This document shows, in pieces, positions 8,477 through 17,300 of a stretch of 64,000 nt of DNA (positions are counted from its first letter, which is position 1; every line of letters begins with the position of its first letter). This DNA comes from Hydrogenophilus sp. (lineage in GTDB: Bacteria; Pseudomonadota; Gammaproteobacteria; Burkholderiales; Thiobacillaceae), in assembly GCA_020725195.1 (NCBI GenBank), contig DYFL01000001.1, positions 60,262 to 124,261 on the forward strand, read 5' to 3'. Made by a program: the position numbers and the translations under genes. The notes beneath the pieces were generated by a model. That model was not told where the DNA came from. It worked only from the letters and a program-made list of their open reading frames with translations, and did no database searches.

Positions 8477-9535
8477 TCAAGGTTGGGCCTTCGGGTCTTC
8501 CTGCGCCAACCGTTCTGCCGTCCTCTCCCGCGCATAGCGTTGATAGGTGATGCCGCGCAGGTAGGCCTCCTCTAGCACGTAGCGCAGGCTGTTGACCATG
8601 CGCTGGCGGTAGGTCACGGCGTCGTTGCGCAGCACCTCGCGCCCGGCAGCGTCGAAGAAGACCATGGCGGGCAGCGGGGCGAGGCCCAGCTCTTCCGCCC
8701 AGCGCCGGGGCGTGATCCGGCGGCCGTCAGGGGCGCGCAGCAGGGTGGCTGCGTCGCGGGCGTTGAGCTGCACGACCTGGAAGCGGGCGAGCAGGGCGCG
8801 CACCTCCGGGTCTACGAGCACCTGGGCGTGGAACGCCCGGCAGGCCTCGCATCCTGGCGCCTCGAACAGCACCAGCAGGGGCCTTGCGGCGGGTCGGCGC
8901 CGGTCCAGGTCGTAGGGCGGCGGCTCGAACAGGGCGTCCCGGCGGAGCGCGTCGGGCGCCGCCGCGATCGTTCGCACCGGGGCCCGGCGCTCGAGGTAGT
9001 CGCGGTAGGCGAGCGTGCGGTGGTGCCCGCCCACGACGTAGTCGAGCACCTCGCGAAAGCGCGCCGGCGGCTGATAGCCCACCACCCGGTGCAGCCGCCG
9101 CCCATCCAGGCCGTAGAAGGCCACCGTGGGCGAGAAGGCCGCGCCTTCGCGCCTGGCGAACGCCTTGACCGGCAGGCTCCGGCCCTCGAAGTCCGTGAGG
9201 TCGGCGTCGTCGAACATCTCCAGATGCAGGGTGTCGAAGTGCCGGCGCACGACGGCGGCGATGTCCGGGTCCTTGAGGCTGCGCTCGATGAAGGCCTTGC
9301 AGTAGGCGCAGCCCTGGGTGCCGAACAGGATCATGAGCCCCTGCTTGCCGGCGGCGCGTGCCTCGGCGAGGTCCGCGCGCAGGTCCAGGAAGGAGGTCTT
9401 GAACCAGGCCGGGTCCTCCGCGCGCACGATCTCGGCGTCGTCGAAGGGCGTGTCACGGCCCGCCGCGGCACCGGCCGCTGCTGCGGCCAGGAGGCAGGCG
9501 AGCCCCAGGGCGAGGCCCAGGCCGCGGGCGCTCAT
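8477..9535 (-). CDS. Secreted protein with two thioredoxin domains (SoxW-like)
   Basis: 352 residues with a signal peptide (MSARGLGLALGLACLLAAAA) and two thioredoxin-like halves. The first (about 40-170) has GTQGCAYCKAF with C76/C79 and the downstream cis-Pro segment FSPTVAFY, as in SoxW-type thioredoxins. The second (about 200-330) has EAPGCEACRAF with C229/C232 and PLPAMVFF. It is therefore a candidate periplasmic disulfide reductase fed by the adjacent CcdA-like protein. Its ATG overlaps the stop of the upstream cupin gene by 4 bases. The frame is open far upstream but only this start gives an export signal. Confidence 0.8.
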   Translation of the reverse strand: MSARGLGLALGLACLLAAAAAGAAAGRDTPFDDAEIVRAEDPAWFKTSFLDLRADLAEARAAGKQGLMILFGTQGCAYCKAFIERSLKDPDIAAVVRRHFDTLHLEMFDDADLTDFEGRSLPVKAFARREGAAFSPTVAFYGLDGRRLHRVVGYQPPARFREVLDYVVGGHHRTLAYRDYLERRAPVRTIAAAPDALRRDALFEPPPYDLDRRRPAARPLLVLFEAPGCEACRAFHAQVLVDPEVRALLARFQVVQLNARDAATLLRAPDGRRITPRRWAEELGLAPLPAMVFFDAAGREVLRNDAVTYRQRMVNSLRYVLEEAYLRGITYQRYARERTAERLAQEDPKAQP

Positions 9536-9990
9536 TGCCGGGCCCCTTCGACATATTGCACGGCGGTGGGCCCCGTGCCGCTGATCTGGACCACCACGTC
9601 CTCGTAGGTCACGATGAAGTGCGGCACCCCGGCCGGCTCGGTGTAGAAGCTGCCGGCGGGCAGGGCCATGAGTCGGGTGTCGTCGAAGCGGTCGCCCCAG
9701 CCGACATACCAGGTGCCGGAAATGACCGTGTAGGTCCGGTCCTCCGGATGGCTGTGCGGCTTCACGACCTGCCCGGCCGGGAACCTGACCCGCTGGACGT
9801 AGGGGCCGGGCTTGGTGGCGTCGCCCATGATGTTGGCGACCTCCAGGCCGGCGACCCGGGGGTTGGGCTTCCACTGCAGTTGCGAGGGGGTCAGCATCAA
9901 CCCGGTAGCGGGCGTGGGCTCCGCGGAAACGGCGGCAGGGACCAGGAGGCTGACGGCGATCAGGGCGCTAAACAGATACGTGGCGTTCAT
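9532..9990 (-). CDS. Secreted cupin-domain protein
   Basis: 152 residues: signal peptide (about 1-23, ending VSAEP) followed by a single cupin_2 barrel. The first cupin motif is recognisable in GQVVKPHSHPEDRTYTVISG (two histidines and a glutamate as metal ligands) and the second around PAGVPHFIV. The function of such secreted cupins is unknown; binding of a small ligand or metal-dependent detoxification is possible. It is the first gene of the leftward operon cupin - thioredoxin - CcdA, with a GAGGAGA-type ribosome site. It faces away from the CadC-like regulator at 10171, which might control it. Confidence 0.8.
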   Translation of the reverse strand: MNATYLFSALIAVSLLVPAAVSAEPTPATGLMLTPSQLQWKPNPRVAGLEVANIMGDATKPGPYVQRVRFPAGQVVKPHSHPEDRTYTVISGTWYVGWGDRFDDTRLMALPAGSFYTEPAGVPHFIVTYEDVVVQISGTGPTAVQYVEGARQ

Positions 9991-10170
9991 GGCGGTCTCC
10001 TCATAAGGGGGTTGCTCGACGGCCCGCGAGCCCGGGCCGCCCGCCTGGCAAGGGGGCTCCCCCTTGCCTTGCCCTCAAACTAGCCCGGCCTTTTGGGAAA
10101 CGCGCTAAGGAAGGACTATCTTTGGACTAAGAAAAGATTTCCTCCTGAATTCAACGGCTTCCAGTCCTTC

Positions 10171-11841
10171 ATGAACGGCCCAGCTTCGTCTTCCCCTCGC
10201 GCCAAGCCTGGCCTCGCCATCGGCGCCTGGCGAGCGGATCCCGCGACGAACCGGCTGAGTCGTGACGGTACGACGGTGCATCTCGAGCCCAAGGCGATGG
10301 AGGTGCTGGTCCTGCTTGCGGCGCGTGCCGGCGAGGTCGTCAGCCGCGAGGAACTCCTGGCCGCGGTCTGGGCGGGCAGCGTGGTGGGCGACGACGCCCT
10401 GACCCAGGCGGTGATCAAGCTGCGCCGCGCCCTGGGCGACGACGCCCGCACCCCCGCCTACATCGAGACCATCGCCAAGCGGGGCTACCGGCTGGTCGCG
10501 CCGGTGCGGTGGGCCCCGGAACCACCGGCGCCGCCCGAGGTCCCCTTGACCCGGCACCGGAGGCGCCCGCTCCGACTCGTCGGCCTGGCCCTGGCCGCCC
10601 TCGTCGCCGCGGCGGCCGGGCTGTACTTCGCGCGGCCGGAACGGGCGGCCCCGGGGCCCGAGCTGCCGCCGCCGCCGGCGGTGGACGTCGCGGCCCTCGC
10701 GGGGCTGCCAACCGTCACCGTGCGGCCCTTCGAGGCGCTGGGCGAGGCGGCGCCGGACTACCTGGCGCGCGGGATCGCCGCGGACCTCGCCACCGACCTC
10801 GCGCGCCTGGGGGCGCTGCGCGTGATCAGCGCCTCGCAGGGGCCCGGCGTGCGGGGTGCCGCCCGCTACGTCGTCTCGGGCAGCGTGCAGCGCGGCCCGG
10901 AGCGCATCCGGATCAACGTCTGGCTGGTCGAGGCCGGCACCGGCCGGCAGCTCTGGTCGGAGCGCTACGAGCGCCCGCTGCGCGACCTCTTCGCCCTCCA
11001 GGCCGAGATCGTCGAGCGCCTGGTGCAGGCGCTGCCGCTGCAGTTGAGCGAGGCCGAGCGCCGGCGCGCGGCCGCCCGCCACACCCGCAACCTGGAGGCC
11101 TACGACCTGTTTCTGCGCGCCTATGCCGCGCGCATCACGCGCCAGTTCGAGGACAATCTCCAGGCGCGCGCGCTCTACCGCCAGGCCATCGCCCTGGACC
11201 CGACCTTCGCGCGGGCCTACGCGGGGCTGGCCATGAGCTATGCCGACGAGCACCGCTACCAGTGGAGCGGGGACGGCGAGGGCGCGCTGAGCCAGGCGAT
11301 GGCGCTCGCCCGGACCGCGATGCAGATCGACGCCGGAGTGCGCGAGGTCCATTACGCGCTGGCCTACGTGCACATGCAGCGGCGCCTGCCCGCGGAGGCC
11401 ATCCGCCACCTGAAGCGCGCCGTCGAGCTCGACCCCTCCTACGCCGACGCCTACGCCTACCTGGGGGCGGTCTACGTCTATTCCGGGCAGCCGGCGAAGG
11501 CCCTGCCGCTGCTGCGCTACGGCATGCGCCTGAACCCGGACGCGGGCTACCTCTACTACATGTCCCTGGGCGAGGCCTATTTTTTCCTGGGCGAGACCGA
11601 GCAGGCGCTGCTCAACCTGAACGAGGCCCTGGCGCGCAACCCGGCCAGCCTGGAGACCCGTCTCTTTCTCGCGGCCGCCCAGGCCGCCGCGGGCCAGACC
11701 GAGGCCGCGCGCTGGGAGGCCGAGGAGATCCGTATGCTGGCGCCGGGCTTCTCGCTGCCGGACTGGCTGGAGACCTCGCCGCTCACCGACGCCCGGCAGA
11801 AGCGGCGCGTCGTCGAGCTGCTGCGCGGCTACGGGCTCTGA
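10171..11841 (+). CDS. CadC-like membrane regulator with TPR domain
   Basis: 556 residues. An OmpR/PhoB-type winged helix at about 18-105 (LEPKAMEVLVLLAARAGEVV, then ETIAKRGYRLVAPV) is followed by one membrane helix (about 130-150), a TolB-N-like segment (about 170-290, with YVVSGSVQR and LWSERYERPL) and TPR helices (about 320-520, e.g. ALDPTFARAYAGLAMSYADE). This is the architecture of ToxR/CadC one-component regulators that sense outside the membrane and bind DNA directly. The ATG at 10171 is preferred; a TTG 78 bases upstream also keeps the frame open. Its closest possible target is the divergent cupin/thioredoxin operon, 180 bases away. Its last 13 bases overlap the convergent LysR gene. 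Confidence 0.8.
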   Translation: MNGPASSSPRAKPGLAIGAWRADPATNRLSRDGTTVHLEPKAMEVLVLLAARAGEVVSREELLAAVWAGSVVGDDALTQAVIKLRRALGDDARTPAYIETIAKRGYRLVAPVRWAPEPPAPPEVPLTRHRRRPLRLVGLALAALVAAAAGLYFARPERAAPGPELPPPPAVDVAALAGLPTVTVRPFEALGEAAPDYLARGIAADLATDLARLGALRVISASQGPGVRGAARYVVSGSVQRGPERIRINVWLVEAGTGRQLWSERYERPLRDLFALQAEIVERLVQALPLQLSEAERRRAAARHTRNLEAYDLFLRAYAARITRQFEDNLQARALYRQAIALDPTFARAYAGLAMSYADEHRYQWSGDGEGALSQAMALARTAMQIDAGVREVHYALAYVHMQRRLPAEAIRHLKRAVELDPSYADAYAYLGAVYVYSGQPAKALPLLRYGMRLNPDAGYLYYMSLGEAYFFLGETEQALLNLNEALARNPASLETRLFLAAAQAAAGQTEAARWEAEEIRMLAPGFSLPDWLETSPLTDARQKRRVVELLRGYGL

Positions 11842-12764
11842 TCGGGCGGGCGGCGCGTCTCGAGGATGCCGTCCCAGGCCGGCCGCGGCCCGATGCGCCG
11901 CGCCAGGAAGTCCACCAGGGCGCGGACCCGGTGCGGCACGTGGCGCTGGGCCGGGAACACGGCGTAGATGCCCAGTTCGGGGATGGGGAACTCGGGCAGC
12001 AGGATCTCCAGGCGCCCGTCGCGCACCGCCTGCTCGGCGATGAAGGTGGGGGCGCGGGTGATGCCCAGGCCCTGGACCGCGGCCGCGAGCAGGGCCTCGC
12101 CGTTGTTGGCCTCGAGCCGCCCGCGGACGGGGAAGCGCTGCACCTCGCCGTCGACGAGGAAGGACCAGCTCGAGCGCGAGGCGAGGAGATAGCCGAAGCA
12201 CTCGTGCCCGGCGAGGTCGCGCGGGTGCGCCGGACGGCCGCGGCGCTCGAGGTAGGCGGGGGCGGCGGCGATCACGCCCTGGCTGCTGCCGATCTTGCGC
12301 GCCACGTCGCCGGGCTCGAGGCGGTCGGCGATGCGGATGGCGAGATCGAAGCCGCCCTCGATGAGGTTGGCCCGGCGGTCGTTGAAGTCGAGTTCGAGCG
12401 CGATCTCCGGGTTGGCCGCCATGAACTCGCCCAGCAGGGGCATGAGGCGGCGCACACCGAAGGCGAGCGGCAGGGTCAGCCGGACGTGGCCGCGCGGCGC
12501 CTGCCGGTCCTCGCCGAGGTCGGCCTCGGCGGCTTCGACCAGGGCGAGGATCTCGCGGCACTTCTCCAGGTAGGCCGCGCCGGCCGAGGTGAGGCTCATG
12601 CGCCGGGTGCTGCGGGCGAGGAGCTTGGCGCCCAGGTGCGCCTCCAGCGCCGCGATCTGGCGGGTGACCACGGAGCGGGCGAGGTCCTGCCGCTGGGCCA
12701 CGGCGGCGAAGCTGCCCATCTCCGCGACCCGGACGAAGAGCCGCATGGCGTCGAGTCGGTCCAC
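11829..12764 (-). CDS. LysR family transcriptional regulator
   Basis: 311-residue LTTR with the N-terminal winged helix (MDRLDAMRLFVRVAEMGSFA; recognition region RSVVTRQIAALEAHLGAKLL) and a two-lobed effector domain (about 90-300). I chose the GTG at 12764 because it reproduces the standard MDRLDAMRLF start of this subgroup; a TTG at 12803 would add 13 atypical residues. It is divergent from yceI and the dioxygenase-like gene, with about 130 bases between, the usual arrangement for an LTTR and its target. This CrgA/DhcR-like subgroup often responds to aromatic or electrophilic compounds, but the effector here is unknown. Confidence 0.88.
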   Translation of the reverse strand: MDRLDAMRLFVRVAEMGSFAAVAQRQDLARSVVTRQIAALEAHLGAKLLARSTRRMSLTSAGAAYLEKCREILALVEAAEADLGEDRQAPRGHVRLTLPLAFGVRRLMPLLGEFMAANPEIALELDFNDRRANLIEGGFDLAIRIADRLEPGDVARKIGSSQGVIAAAPAYLERRGRPAHPRDLAGHECFGYLLASRSSWSFLVDGEVQRFPVRGRLEANNGEALLAAAVQGLGITRAPTFIAEQAVRDGRLEILLPEFPIPELGIYAVFPAQRHVPHRVRALVDFLARRIGPRPAWDGILETRRPPDQSP

Positions 12765-12895
12765 GGTCCATCCCCCGATCAGGCGTTGCCGATAGCGCAA
12801 CAATCAATTGCCAATTTACACCTGTTTCAGCACGAGTGTTCCGCCTACAGTGCAGGCATGAGCCCACCCGGAGCCGTCGCAACGTGGAGACCGTC

Positions 12896-13461
12896 ATGAG
12901 AGCCTTGCCCTTCCTCGCCGCGCTGGTCGCCCTGTCCGCCGCCGCTCACGCCGACCCGAGACCTTCGCCATCGACCCGGCGCACACCGCGCCGCGCTTCG
13001 AGTACAGCCACTTCGGCTACTCCAGCCAGGTGCACCGCTTCGACCGGACGAGCGGCCGCATCGTGTTCGACCGCGAGGCGCGCACCGGCTCGGTCGAGGT
13101 GAGCATCGACGCCGGGTCGGTGAACACGGGCTACGCCCTTTTCAACGAGCACATCCAGGCCGAGGACTTCTTCCACACCGCCGCCTACCCGACCATCACC
13201 TTCAAGTCGACCAGGGTGCGCTTCGACGGCGACCGGCCGGTGGCGGTCGAGGGCCATCTCACGGTCAAGGGCGTCACCCGGCCGGTGACCCTCGCCGTGA
13301 CCTCCTTCCTGGCCATGCCCCACCCCATGCTCAAGAAGGACGCCATCGGCGCCAACGCGACGGCGAAGATCAGGCGCTCCGACTTCAACATGGGCAAGCA
13401 CGCGCCCTACGTCTCCGACGAGGTGACCCTCAGCATCGCCGTCGAGGCGATCAAGGAGTAG
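12896..13461 (+). pseudogene. YceI family periplasmic protein, frameshifted
   Basis: YceI proteins are secreted lipocalin-like barrels that bind polyisoprenoid or amide lipids. The signal peptide (MRALPFLAALVALSAAAHAD) is in one frame and the mature protein (TFAIDPAHTAPRFEYSHFGY through TLSIAVEAIKE) is in the next. The reading frame is restored if one C is added to the CCC run at 12955-12957 (GAC CCC GAG expected). Total length, 566 bases, is one short of 189 codons. So this is a single-base deletion in a homopolymer: either a real recent lesion, a slippage site, or a sequencing error. Everything downstream is intact, including KSTRVRFDGD and DFNMGKHAPYVSDEV. Confidence 0.8.
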
Positions 13462-13468
13462 GGACGCC

Positions 13469-14257
13469 GTGCCCGGGCGCCTGCCCGTCGTCTTCGTCTC
13501 GCACGGCTCGCCGGAGGCGCTGCTCGAGGCGGCCGGGGCGGTGGCCTGCTGGCGCGGGCTCGGCCGCCGGCTGCCCGAGCCCCGGGCGATCCTGGCGGTC
13601 TCGGCCCACTGGCGCGCGCGGGTGCCGACCGCGAGCCTCGCGGGGGTCCCCGCGACCCTGCACGACTTTGCCGGCTTCGCGCCGGCGCTCCACCGCCTGC
13701 ACTATCCCGCCCCGGGCGCGCCGGCCCTGGCCGAGCGCGCCGTCGCGCTGCTCTCCGCCGCGGGGCTCGCGGCCGAGCTGCACCCGGACCGCGGCCTCGA
13801 CCACGGGGCCTGGGCGCCGCTCTTGGCGATGTATCCGCAGGCCCGGGTGCCGCTCGCGCAGCTCTCGCTCGGCCGGGAAGGCCCGGCCGCCCACCTCGCC
13901 GTCGGCCGGGCGCTCGCGCCCCTGCGCGAGGAGGGCGTGCTGATCCTCGCCTCGGGCGCGATCACGCACAACTTCGCCTGGCTGGACTTCGGCGCGGCCG
14001 ACCGCCCTCCGCTGCCGCGGGCGCGGGCCTTCGCCGACTGGGTGGCGGCGCGCCTCGCGGCGCGCGACCTCGACGCGCTGCTCGACTACCGCGCGGCCGG
14101 CGACGGCGCGGAGGCGCACCCGAGCGAGGAGCACCTCCTGCCCCTCTTCGTCGCGCTGGGCGCGGCCGGGGACGCCATCTCGGAGCGCCACACCCCGGAC
14201 TACGCCTACGGCGGGCTGGCGATGGACGCCTACGTGTGGCGGGAGGCCGGCGCCTGA
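13469..14257 (+). CDS. DODA/LigB-type dioxygenase family protein
   Basis: 262 residues of the extradiol ring-opening dioxygenase class III fold (DODA/YgiD). Probable metal ligands: H12 in VFVSHGSPE, the histidine in AVSAHWRAR (about 47), RGLDHGAWAPLLAMYP with a conserved histidine, and SGAITHNF. YgiD-type proteins open catechol rings such as L-DOPA in vitro; the physiological substrate is unclear. The GTG at 13469 lies 7 bases after the yceI stop, so the two genes form one unit under the divergent LysR regulator. Confidence 0.83.
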   Translation: MPGRLPVVFVSHGSPEALLEAAGAVACWRGLGRRLPEPRAILAVSAHWRARVPTASLAGVPATLHDFAGFAPALHRLHYPAPGAPALAERAVALLSAAGLAAELHPDRGLDHGAWAPLLAMYPQARVPLAQLSLGREGPAAHLAVGRALAPLREEGVLILASGAITHNFAWLDFGAADRPPLPRARAFADWVAARLAARDLDALLDYRAAGDGAEAHPSEEHLLPLFVALGAAGDAISERHTPDYAYGGLAMDAYVWREAGA

Positions 14258-14264
14258 GGGCGCC

Positions 14265-15980
14265 TCAGCCCGCATGAGCGCGCCTGCGCCGCGCCTCCAG
14301 CCAGCGCCAGAGGCTGCCGCCCGGCACGTCGCGCCCGGTGAGGACATAGGTCAGCACGTTGCGGTCGCGCAGGGTCGCGATCAGCCGCTGGCGCGTGCCC
14401 GGGCGGGCGCAGAAGAGGATGCGGTCGCCGGGCTGCAGGAGCACCGCCTCGTCGGGCAGCAGCGTCTCCGCCCCGCCCCGCTTGAGCAGCAGCGGCACGC
14501 AGGGCAGGCGGGACTCGCGCTCGGCGGGTACGCGCAGCAGCTCGCCCAGGTTGATCTGCCAGCCCTCGCCCAGCAGCTGCCAGAGGCCCGCCTGCTTGCG
14601 CGACAGGCTCAGGTCCCAGACCTCGGGCACGGTCTCGCTCACCAGCCCCACGATGCGGCTGATCAGCTCGTTGGCCCAGTCGTTGCCCTGGGCGCCCGCC
14701 AGCGCGAGGAAGCGGCTGTGCAGCGGCGTGGTGAGCAGCGACAGGAACTCGTGCGCGATGATGTGCGAGGGCTGCATGGTGATGTGGGCGTCGAAGCGCC
14801 GGAACAGCGCGCCGTTGGCCTGCCGGTTCTGGCGCACCACCATGAAGAGGTTGGGATTGATCTGGCGCGCCGTCATGACGATGGACAGGTTGTTGATGTC
14901 GTGGTCGGTCCCGGCCACGATGCCCACGGCCTCCCGGATGCCCGCCTGGATCAGGGTGACGGCCTCGGTGCCGCTGCCCCGGATGCAGCCCGCCGGGCAG
15001 CCGGTACGCTCTGGTTCGGCCTCCACGATGACGAGCTCCAGCCCCTCCTGCTGCAGGTTGCGCACCACGGCCTTGCCGAAGCGGCCGTAGCCGCACACCA
15101 CCCACTTGCCGCGGGGCGCCTTCAGGGGCAGCACCAGGGGCATGCCGGGCACGCCGGTGAGCCATTCGTGGAGCAGGTACTGGCCGGGGGCGTTGAGGGC
15201 CATGCTCAGGTGCCCGCCGAAGGCCTCGAAGGGGTTGACGGTCTCGTCGGTGCCGAAGGAGGCCATGTTGTCCGCCGCCTCCAGGGTGTCGGCGCGGCAC
15301 AGCACCGGCAGGCCCGGGCGCAGCAGCTTCACCGTCATGGCCACGGCGAGGTTGGCCTGGTCGTCGTTGGTCAGGGCGATCGCCGCCGCGCAATAGCGGT
15401 TGTGCAGGCCGGCGAGCACCAGGTTGTCGGGCACGCCGGCATCCGCATCGAAGGCGAGGGTGTCCAGGTGGTAGTTCCCCAGCTCCAGCTCGGCGACGCG
15501 GAGCGGGTCGAGGTCGATCACCACGGCCTGCTGGTCGCGCGCGTCCAGGGCCTGGAGCAGCAGCCCCCCCGTCTCGCCGCAGCCGCAGATGAGGTAGAAG
15601 GGCTGGCGCAGCCGCCGGACCCGGCGGCGGAAGCGCGCGGCCCGGATCTCGCGGCGCAGGGCGGGGTCCTGGATCAGGGCGAGGATGTTGCCGATGCTGT
15701 AGAGCCAGGCGACGACGCCGAGATAGATGGACAGCGTCATCCAGGCGCGCTGGGCCTCGCTGAAGGCCTGGGGCAGCTCGCCGAAGCCGATGGTGGTCGC
15801 CGTGTAGCTGATGACGTAGAAGGCGTGGAAGAAGCTCATGCCCCCGGTGGGCCGGCCCTCTGCGTCCACCCCGGGCATGAGGGTCATGCCGAAGATGGCC
15901 ACGGCGTAGCTCAGGATGAGCGCCAGCAGCGGCGCGCGCATGCGCCGCATGACGAGGAAGAAGACGCCGTTGACCGCCAT
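14265..15980 (-). CDS. K+ channel with two RCK/TrkA-N domains
   Basis: 571 residues. Two membrane helices (about 15-35 and 80-105) flank a pore with selectivity filter TTIGFGE (62-68), a TIGFGE variant of the usual TVGYGD. The cytoplasmic part has two nucleotide-binding RCK domains: YLICGCGETGGLLLQ (about 127) and WVVCGYGRFGKAVV (about 270), each with an acidic residue closing the following strand. Gating by NAD(H), ATP or ligand is likely. It is followed on the same strand upstream by the DUF6394 gene (5 bases apart), a pairing I recall from other gammaproteobacteria. It converges on the dioxygenase-like gene. Confidence 0.85.
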   Translation of the reverse strand: MAVNGVFFLVMRRMRAPLLALILSYAVAIFGMTLMPGVDAEGRPTGGMSFFHAFYVISYTATTIGFGELPQAFSEAQRAWMTLSIYLGVVAWLYSIGNILALIQDPALRREIRAARFRRRVRRLRQPFYLICGCGETGGLLLQALDARDQQAVVIDLDPLRVAELELGNYHLDTLAFDADAGVPDNLVLAGLHNRYCAAAIALTNDDQANLAVAMTVKLLRPGLPVLCRADTLEAADNMASFGTDETVNPFEAFGGHLSMALNAPGQYLLHEWLTGVPGMPLVLPLKAPRGKWVVCGYGRFGKAVVRNLQQEGLELVIVEAEPERTGCPAGCIRGSGTEAVTLIQAGIREAVGIVAGTDHDINNLSIVMTARQINPNLFMVVRQNRQANGALFRRFDAHITMQPSHIIAHEFLSLLTTPLHSRFLALAGAQGNDWANELISRIVGLVSETVPEVWDLSLSRKQAGLWQLLGEGWQINLGELLRVPAERESRLPCVPLLLKRGGAETLLPDEAVLLQPGDRILFCARPGTRQRLIATLRDRNVLTYVLTGRDVPGGSLWRWLEARRRRAHAG

Positions 15981-15985
15981 CCGGG

Positions 15986-16369
15986 CTAGCGGTGGAAGAG
16001 CACCGTCTCGATCAGCAGCATGATGACCGAAAGGATGTTGGCCGTGAGCGCACCGGCGGACAGCGACACGATGCTGGCCATGATGCTGGGCGTGAGCCCG
16101 GTGCCGGTGATGTGCACCGCCACCGCCCAGACCGTGGCCGCGGCGATGAGCTGCAGGTCGGCCACCAGGCTGGTGGCGAGGTGGATGGCGCCGATCTGGG
16201 TGCGCTCGCCGAACTTCAGCACGGTGGCGATGAGGTTCACCACGATGACCGCGAAGAGCTCGTAGATGTGATGGTGCGCCGGGTCGTCCATGTCCCCGAG
16301 GACGAAGCCCATGTTGAGCGTCATGGCCAGGATGATGAAGAAGCCGAAGACGACCTTTTCCAGATTCAT
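15986..16369 (-). CDS. DUF6394 family membrane protein
   Basis: 127 residues with four hydrophobic helices. MNLEKVVFGFFIILAMTLNM, HHHIYELFAVIVVNLIAT and GALTANILSVIMLLIE match the pattern I know for DUF6394, small inner-membrane proteins encoded beside RCK-type K+ channels. The stop lies 5 bases before the channel start on the same strand, so the two are co-translated neighbours. It may be an accessory subunit of the channel; that is inference from context. The ATG at 16369 gives the family start, whereas an upstream extension to 16555 runs through repeat DNA. Confidence 0.75.
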   Translation of the reverse strand: MNLEKVVFGFFIILAMTLNMGFVLGDMDDPAHHHIYELFAVIVVNLIATVLKFGERTQIGAIHLATSLVADLQLIAAATVWAVAVHITGTGLTPSIMASIVSLSAGALTANILSVIMLLIETVLFHR

Positions 16370-16460
16370 GCGGCGATCCCCTTGATTCGCTAATGGTCGG
16401 CGCTCGCCAGGTTGGCGCACTTGGCGGCCAGCCTCGGCTTCGTTCCAGCTAATAAAGCGC

Positions 16461-16610
16461 TTATCCACAGATGACACAGATGGACACAGACATACCCATG
16501 GCTCGAGACATCGGTAGGCTCGCCCTGGAGGTGAGCCACATCGGCCACAAGCCAATTCATCTATGTGTTTGATCTGTGTTCATCTGTGTCATCTGTGTCA
16601 TCTGTGGATA
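16461..16610 (+). repeat. Large inverted repeat (family B) with TTATCCACA ends
   Basis: Left arm TTATCCACAGATGACACAGA continues to ACACAGACA; the right arm is a near-complement ending CATCTGTGGATA at 16610, with internal copies of ATCTGTGTC. The whole structure spans 150 bases between the DUF6394 gene and pcm. Each end contains a DnaA-box-like TTATCCACA. It is the second clear member of the ATCCGCAGATGACGCAGA family. Confidence 0.65.
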
Positions 16611-16616
16611 TGCGTT

Positions 16617-17300
16617 TCAAGCCTCGCCGCGGTCGCGCGCGTGGCCGCCGGTGAGCGGCACGAAGGCCACGCCCAGCACGTCGCGGGTGACGAGGCCGCC
16701 GTCCGGTTTCTTTTCCACCACCTTCAGCTCCTGGGCCCAGCCGGGCAGGCCGACCGGGATCACCAGGCGGCCGCCGGGCTTGAGCTGGTCGAGGAGCGGC
16801 TGGGGGATGTGCGGGGCGGCGGCGGTGACGATGATGCCGTCGTAGGGCGCGTGCTCGGGCCAGCCCCCGTAGCCGTCCGCGTGGCGCACCTCCACGTTGG
16901 CATAGCCCAGGCGCATGAGGCGCTCGGCGGCCTCGGCGGCCAGCGGCTCGACGATCTCGGTGGAATAGACCCTGCGCACCAGGGTCGCCAGGATGGCGGC
17001 CTGGTAGCCCGAGCCCGTGCCGATCTCCAGGATCACGTCCGTCGGCTCGGGCTCCAGGAGGTCGGTCATCAGGGCCACGATGTAGGGCTGGGAGATGGTC
17101 TGGCCGTGGCCGATGGGCACCGGCCCGTTGTGGAAGGCGAGGTAGTGGAAGTCGACCGGGACGAACTCCTCCCGCGGCACCCGGGCCATGGCCTGCATCA
17201 CCCGGGGGGCGAGGGCGTCCTTGCCGATCATGCGGCGGGTGAGCTCGACCTCGAGTTCGATGTCCCGCAGCATGGCGGCCATGCCGCTCGATTTGATCAT
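16617..17300 (-). CDS. pcm: Protein-L-isoaspartate O-methyltransferase
   Basis: Repairs isoaspartyl residues in aged proteins by SAM-dependent methylation. The 227-residue product shows PREEFVPVDFHYLAFHNGPV with PIGHGQTISQPYIVALM, SAM motif I ILEIGTGSGYQAAI and PYDGIIVTAAAPHIPQPLLD, all diagnostic of Pcm. The ATG at 17300 starts just before the first helix; the frame is open further upstream but that part is not conserved. In many gammaproteobacteria pcm lies beside surE and nlpD-rpoS; here it is isolated from them. Confidence 0.93.
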   Translation of the reverse strand: MIKSSGMAAMLRDIELEVELTRRMIGKDALAPRVMQAMARVPREEFVPVDFHYLAFHNGPVPIGHGQTISQPYIVALMTDLLEPEPTDVILEIGTGSGYQAAILATLVRRVYSTEIVEPLAAEAAERLMRLGYANVEVRHADGYGGWPEHAPYDGIIVTAAAPHIPQPLLDQLKPGGRLVIPVGLPGWAQELKVVEKKPDGGLVTRDVLGVAFVPLTGGHARDRGEA

